Assembly: GCF_048771995.1 (NCBI RefSeq)
Contig: NC_133026.1
Span: 58,405,001 to 58,469,000, forward strand
Direction of reading: 5' to 3'
Length of the DNA stretch: 64,000 nt
Source: Taeniopygia guttata
Taxonomy: Eukaryota > Chordata > Aves > Passeriformes > Estrildidae
Part shown: positions 1 through 13,900 of the stretch, one piece after another
Position numbering within the stretch: position 1 is the first letter of the stretch
Layout: each line of letters begins with the position of its first letter
Made by a program: the position numbers and the translations under genes
Notes under the pieces: model-generated
Databases searched by the model: none
What the model saw: only the letters and a program-made list of their open reading frames with translations
Told to the model about the DNA's origin: nothing

Positions 1-3000
1 ACAGTTGGAGTTATAGATGCAGGTAAAGCATAGGGGTGTGGGAACTCAAATTACTTCTGAGCAGTATTAGACCTTAGTTTTTGTCTTGCTCACATTTTTT
101 TGTTTTACTACACATGTACTCCAAGACGATGACAAAATTCCTGACCCTAGTTCTAATGAAGGTCATTCACTGCTGAAATGTGTGAACATCAACACATCCC
201 TCATTCCCTGGAGTTTGAGCCACATCAGAATATTTTGAAAGGAACTTTTCACTTTGGGGTTCTTGCAAAATTAAATCTACAGGACTAAATCCATGGAGTG
301 AACTATTAAATCTATGTGTTTCTTTCAAATTAGAATTTCTGGCAAGGAGGCTGCAGTGCCAGTTTATATTTTTATTTTATCATCTAATATATGAACTGGA
401 ATTTATCAAAGTTTTCCCACTATCTGGACAGGGTCATCTGATCTGCAAATAATTAAAAAGCAGTTGTTTCTTTTTCTGCAGTTCTGTTAAGATCATAAAA
501 CAGTTGTACTGCAGGAAGGATGTGAATCTTTTTACCATTTATTGAACAAATGAAAGATTTTAAAGCTAAAGAACTTTGTTGCTTATCCCAAATAGATTTT
601 CTTTTCCTCACAGACCTTACTAAGAATCTCATGATATTGTTTTTAATTGAATAAATCCATAAGGGTTCTAGTATATATCTATCTCATCATCTACCAAGTG
701 CCTCACTTTTTCAGCCAGGGAATTCACAGGGATTCTCTATTCCTAAACTTATTACACCTGGGGCTGGAAAGGCTGTTGGGAGCATAGAAAAGCCCAGCTT
801 ATGAAAATGCATGCCAACATTATACATTGAGTTTGTTCAGTCGAGGTTCATCAAGGTCTCTACAGTGCAAGAATTCAGTACTGTAAAAGCAAGAGATAGA
901 TTTGAACCAGAGAGAGTGAGAAATGCTAAATACTCCTACTTCTCCAGAGTGGCAACTGTCATTGAAAATGCCTGCTTGCCTCAAAGGTTAGGCTGAAATC
1001 AGCTAGCTTAAGTATTTACCCAGGACATGACTGATCAAAACTGAAATACTCATGGCTCAAAAAAAGTTCTACACCATATTGGCAACACAGCCATATTTAT
1101 TAAGAAGAGAATTGTGCCCCTAGGTGTTCACATTTCCATTTCATACAGTTAATGCAGTTCCTCAAGAAACATTTTATTGTGATAACAAACTGAAAATAAC
1201 TGAAAGGAAAATTTGACAAATATAATGAAAATGATCCTTACTCAGAGGAAATCTTAAATACATGTACTGTATAATCTCATTGTATTTGTTGTTTCAAATT
1301 ATGTAAATACTTTATTGTCTGACTTCAGATATATTTATATGTATAAATTATTCATTTTTCACTGTTCACCTTAGGGGAATCAGAAGTTGCAATTGAGCAA
1401 GCAGGAAGCAAAATACACACACAGAAATAGGAAAAAATCTTAGCTTAGTCTAAAGTAAAGACTTTGGAAATACAAACATCCCAGTCATATAAATTGCTAA
1501 AAAGTCATGATCAGCTTTTTTAGTAGGTCTTCAAAAAGTGTACTCTTTCCAATAGAAACATATGGGGTTTTTTTTCAAATAATATGAATACTTCCTAGAC
1601 TTTTTCACCCTTAGCAGTGAAAATAGTGTGATATTTTTTTGTGAACTTTGGAACAAGACGAAAATAATTTTTTTTCATGAGGTTATTATTAAAAATATTA
1701 TTTTAATGCCAATGAAGTAAGTTCTTAAGATACAAAAATAATGCTAATTGCAGAGAGAAATATTATTTTGCTACAAGTGTGTACATTTATTAAAAAAAAA
1801 AAAAAATCCCAAACTCACAACTACCTCAAATATGTGTAAATAAAATACAAAGGTTAAGAGCCATGATCAGAAGGCAGGAAGAGGAACATTAGTTCATCTT
1901 AAATATTATAACCAGCGCTTCATGGGTTGGGGAGCCCTAATAGCATGCTCATGTGCTTTCAGACAGCAGAGAACCTTTCTCTGGAATTTGCAATATAAAA
2001 CTTATCAGTAAATGGTAATTCATTGACTGGGAGGATGAAGAGCCATGCGTTTCCAGGCTCTGACAGGGCTTATTTGCTCACATGGTTGTCTAAATACTCC
2101 ACAGCAAAAATATGAGTTATTGTAAACCAATTTCATTTTCTCCTGAAGACAATGCACATTAGTGGTCCAAAAGGATAAATGAAAGAGTTTGTGCCATTCT
2201 TCTTGTGTGCCAGACTGGGGTGGTACAAGTAGCTGAAGTAAAGAGGGGAAAACAGGCATCAGTCTTTTTTTTTTTTTGACAGGCAGGAGCTCAGGCCCAG
2301 TACAAAGCACTCTGAAGAAAACATTCACCTCAGGATCCTGTCAGACCATGCAAGTTTAATCTGAGCTGTGTAGCGTTGTTTCCAGCGAAGAGCTGAAAGA
2401 AAAAAACTTCTTGAGTGAGGCATCACAATTTGCCATGGATGCATTTCTACTACTCCAGCATTAACTGTTCCTTTACTTTGAGAAAATGACACCAACAGCT
2501 TCAGTATTCTACATCTGTGTTTTCCAAGCTTCATAACATACCCAACTTCAAATATATTTAATTTTTTTTTTCTTTTTCCTTTTATTTTTAAAGCCAATGA
2601 GCTTAAGAACACCAAAATACTAGTATTTTAGAAACACAGTAGACAACAATATTGGAAATAAAGTTAACATTTTAAATGTGGTCTAGAAGGGAGTTGGAAT
2701 ACCTTCTGATTTTTTGAATTTGGAGCCAGTATTTTCATTAACAACTGGGGTAGTTGCAATTGCATAATGCGCCTTATCTCTGACACCAGAGAGATGGACT
2801 TAGTGTGGGAAATCACATGATTTCTAACTGAAAGATGGTGATTTTCCTTTCAAAAGTCACTAGAGTTTTTTATTTTGGGGGGCCTGGAAATAAAATAGTA
2901 AAGGCAGAAAATAAAGAGAAATATGTATGAATGAGTGAACATGAGGATGTGAGAATAAATTCTTATCTAAACAAACCTTGAAGTTAATCTTATTTTTTCC

Positions 3001-3487
3001 TCATCACTACATCTCCTGTTATTACTGACAAGAAATAAAATAGTGGTGCAAATTATCACACATTGGAATTATTTTAAGTACCCATCTTTGTTATTTAGAA
3101 ATCTTCTATTTCAATATAGCATTTTTTCCAAGGACAATACATAAAGAAAGCTGTTCTTCATGAGCTGCCTTGTGAGAGATTTATCAAAACTTGACTACAT
3201 AAGAAAGCACATCCCAGGAAACTGAACTGATTCATTCAATAAACCCACTCATAGTACCCATACGAAGAAGAGTAAAAAAAATTCTTTAACTGACTTCATC
3301 CTCTCCCATGTAGTGCTATGGAAATAAAATAAACAATTTCTTTACAGACAAATTTTAAGTGCAACAAAATGTAAAAATTAAAAGTTACTGCTTCACTGTA
3401 GAAAGAGAGTTCTTTGTATTCGTAAAAACAATAGTTTAAAATGAACTCATATCAGTGTTAACAGAATGATTCCTAGAAGTGCTTTTT
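1..3487. other. AT-rich non-coding stretch, no gene recognised
   Basis: No mobile element, RNA gene or convincing exon is visible. Open frames here, such as the two minus-strand frames at 2020-2328 and 2325-2615, are short, have no recognisable domain and contain lysine or phenylalanine runs made by homopolymers. Homopolymer tracts include an A15 run at 1792-1806 and a T13 run at 2265-2277. It could be intronic or intergenic. Confidence 0.7.
1792..1806. repeat. poly(A) tract, 15 bp
   Basis: This is an uninterrupted run of 15 A. No retroposed sequence ending in it and no flanking target duplication was recognised, so it is read as simple low-complexity DNA. Confidence 0.9.
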
Positions 3488-3702
3488 ATCATAGAGTCAT
3501 TAAGGCTGGAAAAGTCCTCCAAGATCATCAAGTCCGGCCTTTGAATATCCCCAGTCACACTAAACCATAGCATTAAATGCCAGGACCAGTCATTTTTTGA
3601 ACACTTCCAAGGAGAGCGACTCCACTGGGAAACCTGCTCCAGTGCTGAACCACTCCTTAAGTAAATAAATTTTTCTCATATTCAACCTTTCCTCTCATTC
3701 CT
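3488..3702 (-). mobile_element. CR1 LINE, 3'-end fragment
   Basis: The plus strand begins with the reverse complement of a CR1 3' terminus (ATCATAGAGTCAT, then AAGGCTGGAAAAG). It continues through the usual CR1 tail blocks: CCTCCAAGATCATCAAGTC, the 'TTTTTTGAACACTTCCAAGG' block, the 'CTCCACTGGGAAACC' block, and the 'TTTTTCTCATATTCAACC' block. The element therefore lies on the minus strand, is strongly 5'-truncated (about 215 bp left) and carries no usable coding sequence. The family call rests on remembered CR1 consensus; the exact subfamily is not assigned. Many small differences suggest a fairly old copy. Confidence 0.85.
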
Positions 3703-3962
3703 TTTGTATTATCACAAAACTATAGAGGTATTTTTTCCTAATAATTTCTATGGCAACTATCTCTCTAGTTTTCTGTTAGTAGATAAACATCTGCATATGG
3801 AACTTCAATGCAATTATTTTGCAAGAAGATCTGCACAGGACAATGCAGCAGAATGTTTGAGGGAATTTTTGCTTGTGATTTTCTTAGGTCAGGATTAATT
3901 AAATGTGTACTTTCTGTATGGTGTTTATTGAAAAGCACTTTGTTCCCCAATGGTGCTTATGA

Positions 3963-3979
3963 ATATATATATATATATA
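3963..3979. repeat. (AT)n microsatellite, short
   Basis: About eight and a half AT units in a row, in otherwise unremarkable sequence. Confidence 0.9.
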
Positions 3980-6900
3980 AACTTTTTGATATATGCTGTC
4001 ATATGTTTGGGAAGGATAAAACAGTCTTTGCATTATTAAAAGCATATTAAATTACTTGTATTACTACTTCATGGAGAAGGGAAGAAAACTTAGAGGATGG
4101 AGGGAAATTTGATGATTCTTGGGACAATGTGTGGGTGCAGGATTTAATTCTGTTGAATCCATATAATTTTACTTGCAAAGCGGGAGAGTCAGCAGTCTGT
4201 ACCCTAAGTTCTGTTTAAACCAGTGATGTCATTCTGACTCAACAACTGAAACTGTTTGAAAGCAAAAAAACACAGATTTTTTCACTGTTTTTTAAATGCA
4301 AATTTTGCTATGATTAAATACATTACCCAACAAGAAAGTAAGGAGAAATTATTTTTAGAATAGGAAAGTATAAACTAAAATTCACTCAAACTTTAATTCT
4401 AAGCAAAATATTTGGAGTCCATGTTCATAGGATAGCCTATGTTCCAGCATTGCATCCCAGGGCAAATCTTTTCAGAACTATATCTGTGAGATGTGTTTCA
4501 GGATGCACTACTTTTAAGTTGATCCTGGAATTTGTGGTTGGATTTTACACAGAAACTTACTTCTCTTGCTCGTTTACATGGGTCTCTATCTCACATAAAG
4601 AAGGAAAAGCAGCAGTGGAAGCTTGGAGACAGTGCTTCGGATAAGGCTTTGGAAGTATTTGGGGGTCTAAATCAACTGTTTCCTGTGCATGTCTACAATA
4701 ATGTATAAATTTTTCAGAGCATCAAAGTAATGCCTCAGGCAGGCCTGGAAATCTTTTTCTTTTTAAAAAGAAATATCCAGGGTTTCAACATCAGATTTTT
4801 ATATCTGAAAGTTTAAACTGGTGCCAAAACCTCCACATTCTCTGTGATCTGCTAGAAGTTAACTCATTCACATATCTGCTCAAGTGGATTTTTAATTAAA
4901 GACCTCATTTATGCCACAGGCTACACTCAGAGGTAGCATGGTACAGTTTGATGTTATACTCTTACAGAAAGCTGTTTCATGTTAGTCTAACCTCCAATTA
5001 ACCTAATATTTCAGCTTGCAGTGTGCATTCACAAAGTATAATTTCTATTTGCCTCTGGACACAAAGTGCTAAAGAGTAAATCAGAAGTGGAGGAACTTTA
5101 ACAACATTAAAACTAGTGCCACTTGTCCTGACTGACCATATTTGACAGTCATGGGTGTTCCTATACCATTGTAGCGTGCATTCCAATTCATACTGCTAGA
5201 CTTTATCTTAAGCTATTTCAGTCATGTCTCAAAGGCTTCATCTACAGATATCTAATGAAGTCTGGGTTTTTTTTCCTCAATTTAAAGGGAGGAAAAATTC
5301 TCATATGTAGGTATAGAGAACTTTGCACCATTTTGCCAAGCAAACTCCAACAGAACTCATGTACAAATGCAAGAGGTCATCTACAGTCAGGGATGTTACA
5401 AGGAGGTTTCGGCAGAGTTTGGAGATGGGTCATGTGCATCTCATTTATTGCTGGGTTTTCAACCATAGAGTCTAAAACTATTACAGGCTAAAAAAAAACC
5501 TGCTATTTCCACTTATCAGTGAAGAAAGTGTCATATCAAGCATGTAAAAATTGGAGTAAGTAACAGTCATGAAGATTTGTAAGATTTTTAGCTAGTTAAA
5601 ATAAATTAAAGTTTTATAGTTATTCCCCAGATGTTAACCAGATTGCAAGGATAAATTCCTCAATTTGGCATCCAAATAACATTCAGAGAAGAAGAAAAGA
5701 GAGGCTTGAATAAGTAATTATGTGCAAACTTAGTTTCAGCAAAACTAGTTTGTCAGGTAGTAATGTGAGTGATGCTTGACCTAGAGATGTTCTAATCTTT
5801 CAGTAAAGCTGAAAACAAGTTTCATGTGTCTTTTTCCCCCCCACACCTTTCTTTTTCAACTCATAAGATCTTCATCTGGAACAAGTGGAAAGAAAAAAAG
5901 ACAGAATTTTGTACATAAAACAGAATCATGGATTGTATTTAGTCTTGCCATTCAGCAAGTCAGAGAGGTTAGTTTTCCGCCAACTGAAACATTGATTTTC
6001 ATTTAAATCTTAATCTCAGCAGTGTTTTGCTATGTCATTGGCATTTGTGTTCTGCATCAGGGAATTAATGGCCACAGAATAGAAAAGGCAGTTAAGATAT
6101 ATTTTGTGTCAGAAAATGTTAAATAATGCAAAGCACCAGATTAGAATACAGATATTTTTGATAATTGATATATTGCCTTCACCATCTTGCTAAGTGATAA
6201 TTCTTCTGATGAAGTATTCATCAGCATGCAGAACTGTAGTCTACATGCAGTACTGACTTCTCTTAGTAGTTAAACATAATGAATTTCTCCTTGCTTCTTA
6301 TCCTTGTAATTTAAAGTTCTGGATAAGAAATGAAAAGTCTTCTTTTTATCTTAAATTTCATTTAAAAAAAGCAAGAGGATTTTTTTTTTTTTTTGAGTTT
6401 GGAGAAAAAAATATTCAAATATCTTTGTCAACTACTACATGGGAAGCAATTAGTAGTAATGAAGACTGGTTTTCTGTATACTAGGAAGACTGATTTGACA
6501 GTGTTTTTTGTATTAACAAAATGTTAATATCTGCCTTGCCTTGTCTTCTTTTCTAAAGAATGTATTTAGGGAGAGGTGGACAAAAGGAGTCTGGAAAAGT
6601 GAGGCAAAAAAGACAGCATACTTAAAAATAATTAAAAAGAAGGTTTCCCAGAAAACAGCACCAGAAGAACACAGACCATTTGCATTGTTAATTTTTTAAA
6701 TAAATATTACTTTTTATAGAAGGGTATGCATCTGTGAATGTCATTAATTTTAAATTTAATTATTGAGCATACTCTTAAGGCAACAAAATCATCCAGTGAT
6801 TTTCCTAAGAGTAATATCCCTTGTATACACTGTACAATGTTTTTTAAATCTGTTAAAAAAAGAAAATCAGACCAAAAAAAAAATTGATGCACAGGCAAGA

Positions 6901-7340
6901 TATCCTTTTCTAACTGGGTCCATGTGCAGCTAGTAGGTTCAGAAATGTAGTCTTTCTGAAAAATTTAAAGTAAACATCCAAAGTCCAAACTGTAAAACAG
7001 ATGAAATGCAGACTGGGTAGTCTGGTATGTTTTCTGTCCTTCTTCATACAATAATTCCTTCAAAATGGTTACAATCTTTTAATTTCTACCTTTGTAGATC
7101 TTCAATTACAAGCCAATACAAGGATGTACAGCACACAATTGTCTCATCTAAATGCATCTAATCTCTACCTGAATAGAGATATACACCTCCAAAGAAAGTT
7201 ACTAATTTTGTTGTAGTTCCAAAGACTGAGTTGCAGGATTGACAAAATATGTAGTAAGGTTTATAAAGAAATAATACTAGTATAAAAAAACCACACCCCA
7301 CTCCACTCCCAAAAAACCAAGCCAAAGTACCCAACTAATG

Positions 7341-7360
7341 AAACAAACAAACAAACAAAA
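7341..7360. repeat. (AAAC)n microsatellite
   Basis: Five AAAC-type units, the last reading AAAA, inside a wider A- and C-rich stretch (about 7285-7375) containing CCACACCCCACTCC and further AAAC-like units. Confidence 0.9.
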
Positions 7361-7754
7361 CCCAAACAAAACCATTCAAAACTATGTACTGAGAAAATTT
7401 ATTTGATAAAATACTAAGAAAGATGAACATATGTAGTCTGGTGACATATACATCCTGCCACTGGTTTGTATAAAGAATACATGACAATTCCAGGGTATAG
7501 TATTAAAAGTGTTAGGAGGTTGAGTGAGTATGGTTATCGTACATGTCAATATTTTTAACATTTTTAAATAGATAATTTATCATTTTAGCTCAATTTCCAC
7601 AAGCTACAGGTATAAGCTGCAAATTCCTGGTGGTAGTAATAAAAAGAAACCTGACTGCATGGAGAGAATTCTCTTTGTGTGTTATCTGGGAATTAATTTC
7701 AAGTCACACTTAGGGTTTTTGGCACTTATATGTTCATTAATATTACTCTTTATA

Positions 7755-7757
<3 letters not shown>

Positions 7758-7792
<35 letters not shown>
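7758..7792. repeat. (AT)n microsatellite, 35 bp
   Basis: A perfect alternating A/T run of 35 bp. Such tracts melt easily and are prone to length change between individuals. Confidence 0.95.
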
Positions 7793-7795
<3 letters not shown>

Positions 7796-10084
7796 CTGTG
7801 TCTGTATGACTGCGTCTGAAGTATCACTCTAGATATCTGCAAGATCTCATAACAATTGGATAATGTGTAAGAATTTGGTAGAGGATAAAAGTCTCATTGT
7901 CAGAAATAGATCAATATGCAGCATAATTCTTTGTCCTGGCTGAATATATGGGAGATTATGAGTGCGATTTTTATCCACTTGCTATTAAAAGAACAAACAA
8001 AACAGACTTGTGCCCTATAGCTGCCACATCTTTTGATCAATATACTTAAAGCAAGCTTCCCAGTTCCAACTTGTGCCATTTCCATAGTTGCCTGCTATTT
8101 TTTACTGTCTTAGTCTAAGAAGAATCAAATTATCTTTTGGCCTGGCTAGCTTGAAATGAAATTGTTATTTAATTTATATATTTTTTATCTCTTTCTAGCA
8201 AAGACAGTGAAAGAATTGTGTTGTTTAAAAGGCTGAAAAATGTTGGCTACACAGTTAATCACAGTGAGCAAGGAATTCACTGTTAGAAGGTCTGTAATTT
8301 CATTTTTTCACTTCTCTGGATATTAGTGAGGTTTGATTTGCTGTATTTTTATTAGAAATTTCTTCATGTTCTAAAAAAGTGTGCAGAAATTCTTCTTGTG
8401 GAATCCAGTAGTAAGGCAAGATCATAAATTGACTTAGCATCTTCAGACATAGCTACTTTTCCATGTCCTATAGGTTAGAGATGCAGAAAATTGGTCACTT
8501 CTTTCTCCTGTGTCCTTCTTTTAGAGTTGAACTACTGTCCACCTGTGTTTTATTATTTTTTAGAGTTTGAATCTTTATGGCCTTGATCTTTTTTATCTTT
8601 TTTAAGACTTCAAATCTAGCGGGTATTTGGTTTAATTAAACCATTGCAGCAGAGCTGTATGGTCGTATTATAGTTACTATGAGTTGAAGACTAATTAACT
8701 TAATACCTAAAGATCTAATGATGTGATATTATTTTCATTTGAGTTCCTTTTGATAATCTTTATTGCTTGGGATTGTTACATCTGCAAATTCATTGCAGAA
8801 TTTAAGAGGGTAACTGGCTTTTTCATTTAAGTTAAACCAATAAACCCTCGCTTAGATCAGCAGGGCTTGATACTAAGACTGTTTGGTTCTAACTCTCCTC
8901 ATCATTTTATTCAGCTGTTGACACTGTGGAAGAAAATCAGAATGCAACAACAGAGCCAGATCCTCAGGTGGCAAATCTCTTCAAACGGTACTGATTGAAT
9001 GTCTGCTACAAAGGTTATGAATGATATCAGATTGGGTTATATTTCCAAAAAAATATATATTTCCAGCTGTTTGAGGCTTAGTAATTCCAGTAAGGTAAAT
9101 CTTACTAGAATTAGTCATTTCTAATCCTTAGTAGGAAAAAAAGAATCTTATGAGTTTTGTTTATTGATTATCTAATTGGAGCAGTAGTAGTAAGATTAGT
9201 ATTTTCCAAAAAAAAAAAAGAGAAACAAATCATTAAGCAGAGATTTACTGATTACTTCTAGCAGCGTTTACAGAGGGTGGGATGATAATGTGTGGTAGCT
9301 GACATCCAGCTGATGTAATATACCTTCTGCAGCCTAACTGGGTGCAACTGAGGCCAGAAGCTTGACCCGGCGGTGCCTACTACTGTGATGGTGGTTATCA
9401 CTCGTTTGCATTGCAAACTTTCCTAGCTTTTGTAGCCTGGAGATTATGTTTCCACTGTGCTAAACAGTCTGCAAACTGTCTAAAATTTATCTTTACCACG
9501 AGAAATTTTGAAAGTCACACATGGACAAACAAAAGAAATTAAAAAGAGAATATTTGTATGCTCATCTGAAGCCACCTGTTTAGTCACTACTAGCATCTTT
9601 ATAACCTTTACATCAAGAAAAGTTTTCATGGAGAGGTTTGAAGAAGGACTGGTAATTGTATTTATGGAAAAATCTTATAAGGGTAAGAACACATATAAAA
9701 GTAGAAAATCACATATTAAAAAAATGTAGTGAACAGATAATGAGGGCTAAAATTGTTGGTTGATTGGAAATGGAAACCACTGTTATGAGGTAATATCTAA
9801 GCACTTAGTTCTCAGAGGAGATAGTATTTTTTAATACAATGCTGTTATTGATCTGCCCTATACTTTTAAGATCATCATCAAACTATGGAAGTAATGAGGG
9901 GTGCTAGATTATTCCTTCTCATCCTCTTTCTGTTTGAGAGTTACTATTTCTCTCACCTTAGCACTTGAAAATCTGTCAGTAAATCTTCTCAGGAAATATT
10001 CCTTTGGGACCCTGAAAAGGATTAATCTCTGATATGAATAATATCTGCAATATTTCATATATTGTGGGCTGATGGTTGGTACTT

Positions 10085-10930
10085 GCCTATTTGTTCTTAG
10101 TCAGAGAACAGAAGGTTTCTGAGGTGGCTTCAAATCTGATGTGTCATTACTGTCAGAGGGTCTTTTCTCCCTCAGTCTCTGTCTTGAAGTCTATCCACCT
10201 CAGAGGTATGGGCAAAAAGATTTCCAGTGAAGACTGAGGCAAAAAGTTTGAGTACCTCAGCCTTCTTCTCCTCCATTGTTATGAGTTTGATAGATGTTTT
10301 CAATGGCTCCTGTAGGAGCCATTATTACAATTCTCTGCATCCCTTGCCAAGCTCAGCTTCAGCTGGTCTTCAGCCTTCCTGATTCCATCCATACTGCATC
10401 TGGGCAGCATCCCTACATTATTCGTGGGATACAAGTTCCTGTTTCAACTGTCTGTGCATTTCCCTGTTGCCCTTTAGTTTGACTAGGAGGCCTCAATTTA
10501 ACCATATTCATCTTGTGTCTTCTTTTCTTGATTTCTTACATGTGAAGATCAAGAGCTCTTCCACCTTATAGAAAGAATCCTTAAAGGTTTGACAGCTCTT
10601 CTCTTCTTCCTTTTCCCTGAGGGCAGTATCCCTGAGGGTCATATTGACTAACTCCTTAAATAGCTGGAATTTTGCTTTCTTGAAATTCAGGTTCCTGACT
10701 TTACTTTTCACCCGACCCATATTTCTCAAGACTGTGAACTCCACCAATGCATGACAACTGCAGCACAAGCAGTGTTGACCTAGTCTTGATGTCACCCATC
10801 AGCTCACTTGTGTTGGTGACCATTACATCCCATACCCTCTGGTGTGGTTGTCTATTCCCTGCTTAGGAAACTACCCTACATGCATTCCAAGAGTCTCTCA
10901 GATTGCCTAGAAAGTCTCAGAGATTGTAAA
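10085..10930 (-). mobile_element. CR1 LINE, internal ORF2 fragment (endonuclease end to start of RT)
   Basis: Read on the minus strand, the frame at 10795-10508 contains HALVEFTVLRNMGRVKSKV, then NLNFKKAKFQLFKELV and CKKSRKE, which match the stretch after the endonuclease core of avian CR1 ORF2. Just upstream on the same strand LVTNTSELMGDI is visible (about 10825-10790). Further along the element, EEKAEVL (a segment near 10270-10240) matches the ORF2 linker that leads into the reverse transcriptase, followed by degraded linker as far as about 10085. The segment lacks both the 5' end and the RT catalytic core. Stops and small indels break the reading frame in several places, so this is a dead copy. 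A 22-bp near-palindrome sits inside it at 10302-10323. The edges are approximate. Confidence 0.85.
10302..10323. repeat. Near-perfect palindrome inside a CR1 fragment
   Basis: The arms AATGGCTCCT and AGGAGCCATT are exact reverse complements of 10 bp, with a two-base centre (GT). They could form a small cruciform or hairpin. No function is claimed. Confidence 0.9.
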
Positions 10931-11989
10931 CAAGAAGAGAATTTAAGAGGGCAGGGAGAGAACATTACAAGAAAGAAGCAAAAACTGGACAGAGTTAGCC
11001 AAAAGCAGGTGCATTTTGTTCTGCTGTGGCGTCTTGAATGCTTTTGTTACTGTGTGTTTCAGTGACATATCCAATGTGGCACACCATGAGATTCTAATGA
11101 GATTAGAAGTCACTTCAAAACAGCAGAGATCAAAGCCAGCATATCCGCATAGTGCAATGAACTCTGTAGTTTTGTTCCAAAGCAATACTAATGTGGTCAC
11201 AGTGCCATGTGTTGCTTCTAGGCTGGATGAGCTTTAGCTGGCTGGCTGGTAAACAGCTCACTCATGTGTCTCTGCATGTATTCTTCACTACTTCTTCTTC
11301 AATAGCATGGGGCGTGCAAGTAAACCAAGATGGTTTTTGTGTTTGTCTTTCTTGTTCTGGATTGTAAATTAATTCCTTAACAAGTACCATAACCCTAGAA
11401 TTTCCATATATTTGAACTGCAACCTGCTGCTGCCTCCAGATCCTTTTAAGCCAAGTTTTGTTTCATAGCCATCTTTTTTTTTTTTAATGCTGGAAGAATT
11501 ACATGATCCTATGCCAAGAGCTAACACAGTACTTTTTAATGAATCAGAACACAGTGTTATATAGGTATGCACAAGAATACAGAAATTATTTTTCTTAAAA
11601 CTCATTCAAGCGAGAATGTAATTAGAGGGTCATATTCCTATGAAGCGGAATACTCTAATATAACCTTAACTGTTCCTAATTATGTGCCACATTATTAAGC
11701 CTGACCTACTAACCCCGCCTACTGAATAGAGCTTGCTAAAAATGTCTAAGTGACACAGGACACAGTGAGTTGGAATGCATTTCTGCCTACACATGCTCAT
11801 TTCCCACCAAAAAAGTCCCTTTCTAGCCCCAGTCCTTACTGCTAGCAGAAGAATCCATTTATACTGAGTACCAGGAGAATATGTCATAGTGTTTTTCTAG
11901 GCTTGACAGGAAAATGTTTAAGGATGTTCTCAGAAAGCGGAATTTCCCTGTGTTTGTGTTTCACAGTAACTTTTATGTTAGTAACCACT

Positions 11990-12170
11990 TTAACTTTGGA
12001 CTTTGCACATCCTGCCACAAGTTGTGAGGTGATGACATCTGGGAGGAGCAATGACAGCTCTCTTTTAAAGGCACTAAGATATCTTCTCCACTCTATTCAA
12101 GATATCACCCTGACATCACAGCACTTGTTTCTCAGTGATGCATTTATAAATTCATTGGAGCAGAAAGGGG
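11990..12170. other. Possible conserved non-coding element (weak)
   Basis: This segment lacks homopolymer runs and contains dense short motifs (TGATGACATC, GATATCTTC, CAAGATATCAC, TGACATCACAGC). It resembles the texture of vertebrate regulatory elements more than its surroundings do. This is an impression from composition only; no alignment was possible. It overlaps a 117-codon chance frame. Confidence 0.2.
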
Positions 12171-12689
12171 TGGGAGGGAGAGCAATATACCCAAGTGACA
12201 GCCTTTTCAAATACCTGATTGCAAGGGGGGAGAAAAGGCAGAGCTTTCATGTCTGAAATGTGAAGTCTGTTGGAGAAAGATACTTTGAAAAGACTTCAAA
12301 ATGAGCCCTGAATAAGTTTTGCTGCAAATGAGTAACAGTTTAGGATTTTTCTCTTGATGCTGGTGTGAAGGGCTCATGACTGTACATATGTAAGGAGGCT
12401 TTGAATGTTCCCTACCTACAAAGCAGAAGATTCAAACATCCTACTCCTTTCTATCCTCTCCTTTCAAATCCTACATTTTCCTTCTAGGGGTATGCACTAT
12501 GAGGTAGCAATCCTCCACTGAAAATTTCCTAATGCTTTAGTCTCTGAAGCTCTGTACGGTGTTTCATAGATGAGGGACAGGCTGCTCAGGTGCTTATAAC
12601 AGAGTTGTAGCCCTTAACTGTAACTAGAGGTAGATTTTATGCATTTTTTGTTGGTTTTTACCCTCTTCTTTATCATGTGCTCTCAAGTC

Positions 12690-12704
12690 TTTTTTTTTTT
12701 TTTT
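12690..12704. repeat. poly(T) tract, 15 bp
   Basis: An uninterrupted T15 run at the end of a pyrimidine-rich stretch, with no associated retroposon recognised. Confidence 0.9.
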
Positions 12705-13900
12705 CCTATTATCTCAGCTTTTTAAAACCTTTGACATTCTTCTGTGATCTCTTCCCCTTTCTACAATAATAATAGAACAGAATAAAATAGAACAGTTTGC
12801 TGCTGGCTTTTCAGACATAGAAATTTTTATGTTACTCATTATGAATGGAAAAAAGTTTGGGTAAAAAACTTGTTGTATATCTTACAATTCTGGGAGCCTA
12901 ATACATTTCACTTCCTTGTATTATTTGAAAGTATTCTGGAAGTGACAAGCAATTATCAAATTATATTCTATTTCCTCTTGACTCTGCATGTTTTTCTCAC
13001 AATCTTAAAGATTTTAATACTGCTACTGATGTGCAGGGCCTTTTAAGAGTAAGCAAATACTTTTTATGGAGATGTTGATATTCTTGGCAGGACAAGGAGG
13101 AATAGAACTCTGATGAGCTCTTTCCATGTCACACTTTCCTTGCATTTGAATTACACTATCCAAGACAGAAATCTATAGTCTTTTACATAAAAGTTTTAAA
13201 CCTCAATTTCTGCAGCCGAATACTTTAAGTTTACTTTTGTTTTTTTCTTCCTTGCCCTTTTTTTGAAAAGGGTGAGTCTCCCATTGCTAGAGAATACCTT
13301 TTAATTGTGTTGCATACTAGGAACTAAAATCATTAATCCCCTAGGAATTTTATTCTCATACATTTGTAGTGCATGTCTCGTGATCTTTAAACAGAGAAGT
13401 TTTCTCATTACTACAAATGACAATAGTGTTAGCATGATAATGTAATTGTTGTGGATTTAAGAATCATGAATTGAGTTAAGGATCAGGAGTTGGTTTCTTT
13501 TGGTTTATTCACCTGCCCTCTTTTGCTGTCGTGTATTTTAATTTTGCTCAGTATTCAGTGGGACACTTTTATTGGTGAAGTCTTCACCCAAATATAATGA
13601 AATGTAATTTTTGCAAATAAACATTTAAGGCAAAAGAAGAAACTGCTGAGAAAAAATTAACCTCAAATTTTCCTAATCTTATCTTCCCTCTTTCCCAGTA
13701 TGTTCTGTTATTCTGCTTTGACTACATTTTGATACATCTAAGAGTGCCGTGGGGTAAATTGGGAGGAAGCATATTGCAGAATGGATGTGCACTGCTTGCT
13801 CTGGAACAATTGCAGGAGCGGTGATTAGTAGGCTAGCACTTATTAGGAAATGTGAATTAGCAGACCACACTGTTCAGCAGAGCACAGCCCAAGGGGTCCC

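Larger units (their letters stand above)
3703..10084. other. AT-rich non-coding stretch, no gene recognised
   Basis: Contents are short AT and AAAC microsatellites, a T15 run at 6380-6394 and otherwise unique-looking sequence. Frames of 60 to 80 codons occur (for example 5255-5491 and 9508-9729), but none shows a known domain, a splice-consistent boundary or a change in base composition, so none is called. Confidence 0.7.

Noticed and set aside
11903-12256. 117-codon plus-strand frame starting with a hydrophobic, signal-peptide-like stretch (SLCLCFTVTFMLVTTLTL)
   Set aside because: No upstream promoter or exon structure, no homology recognised, and the frame is within the length expected by chance.
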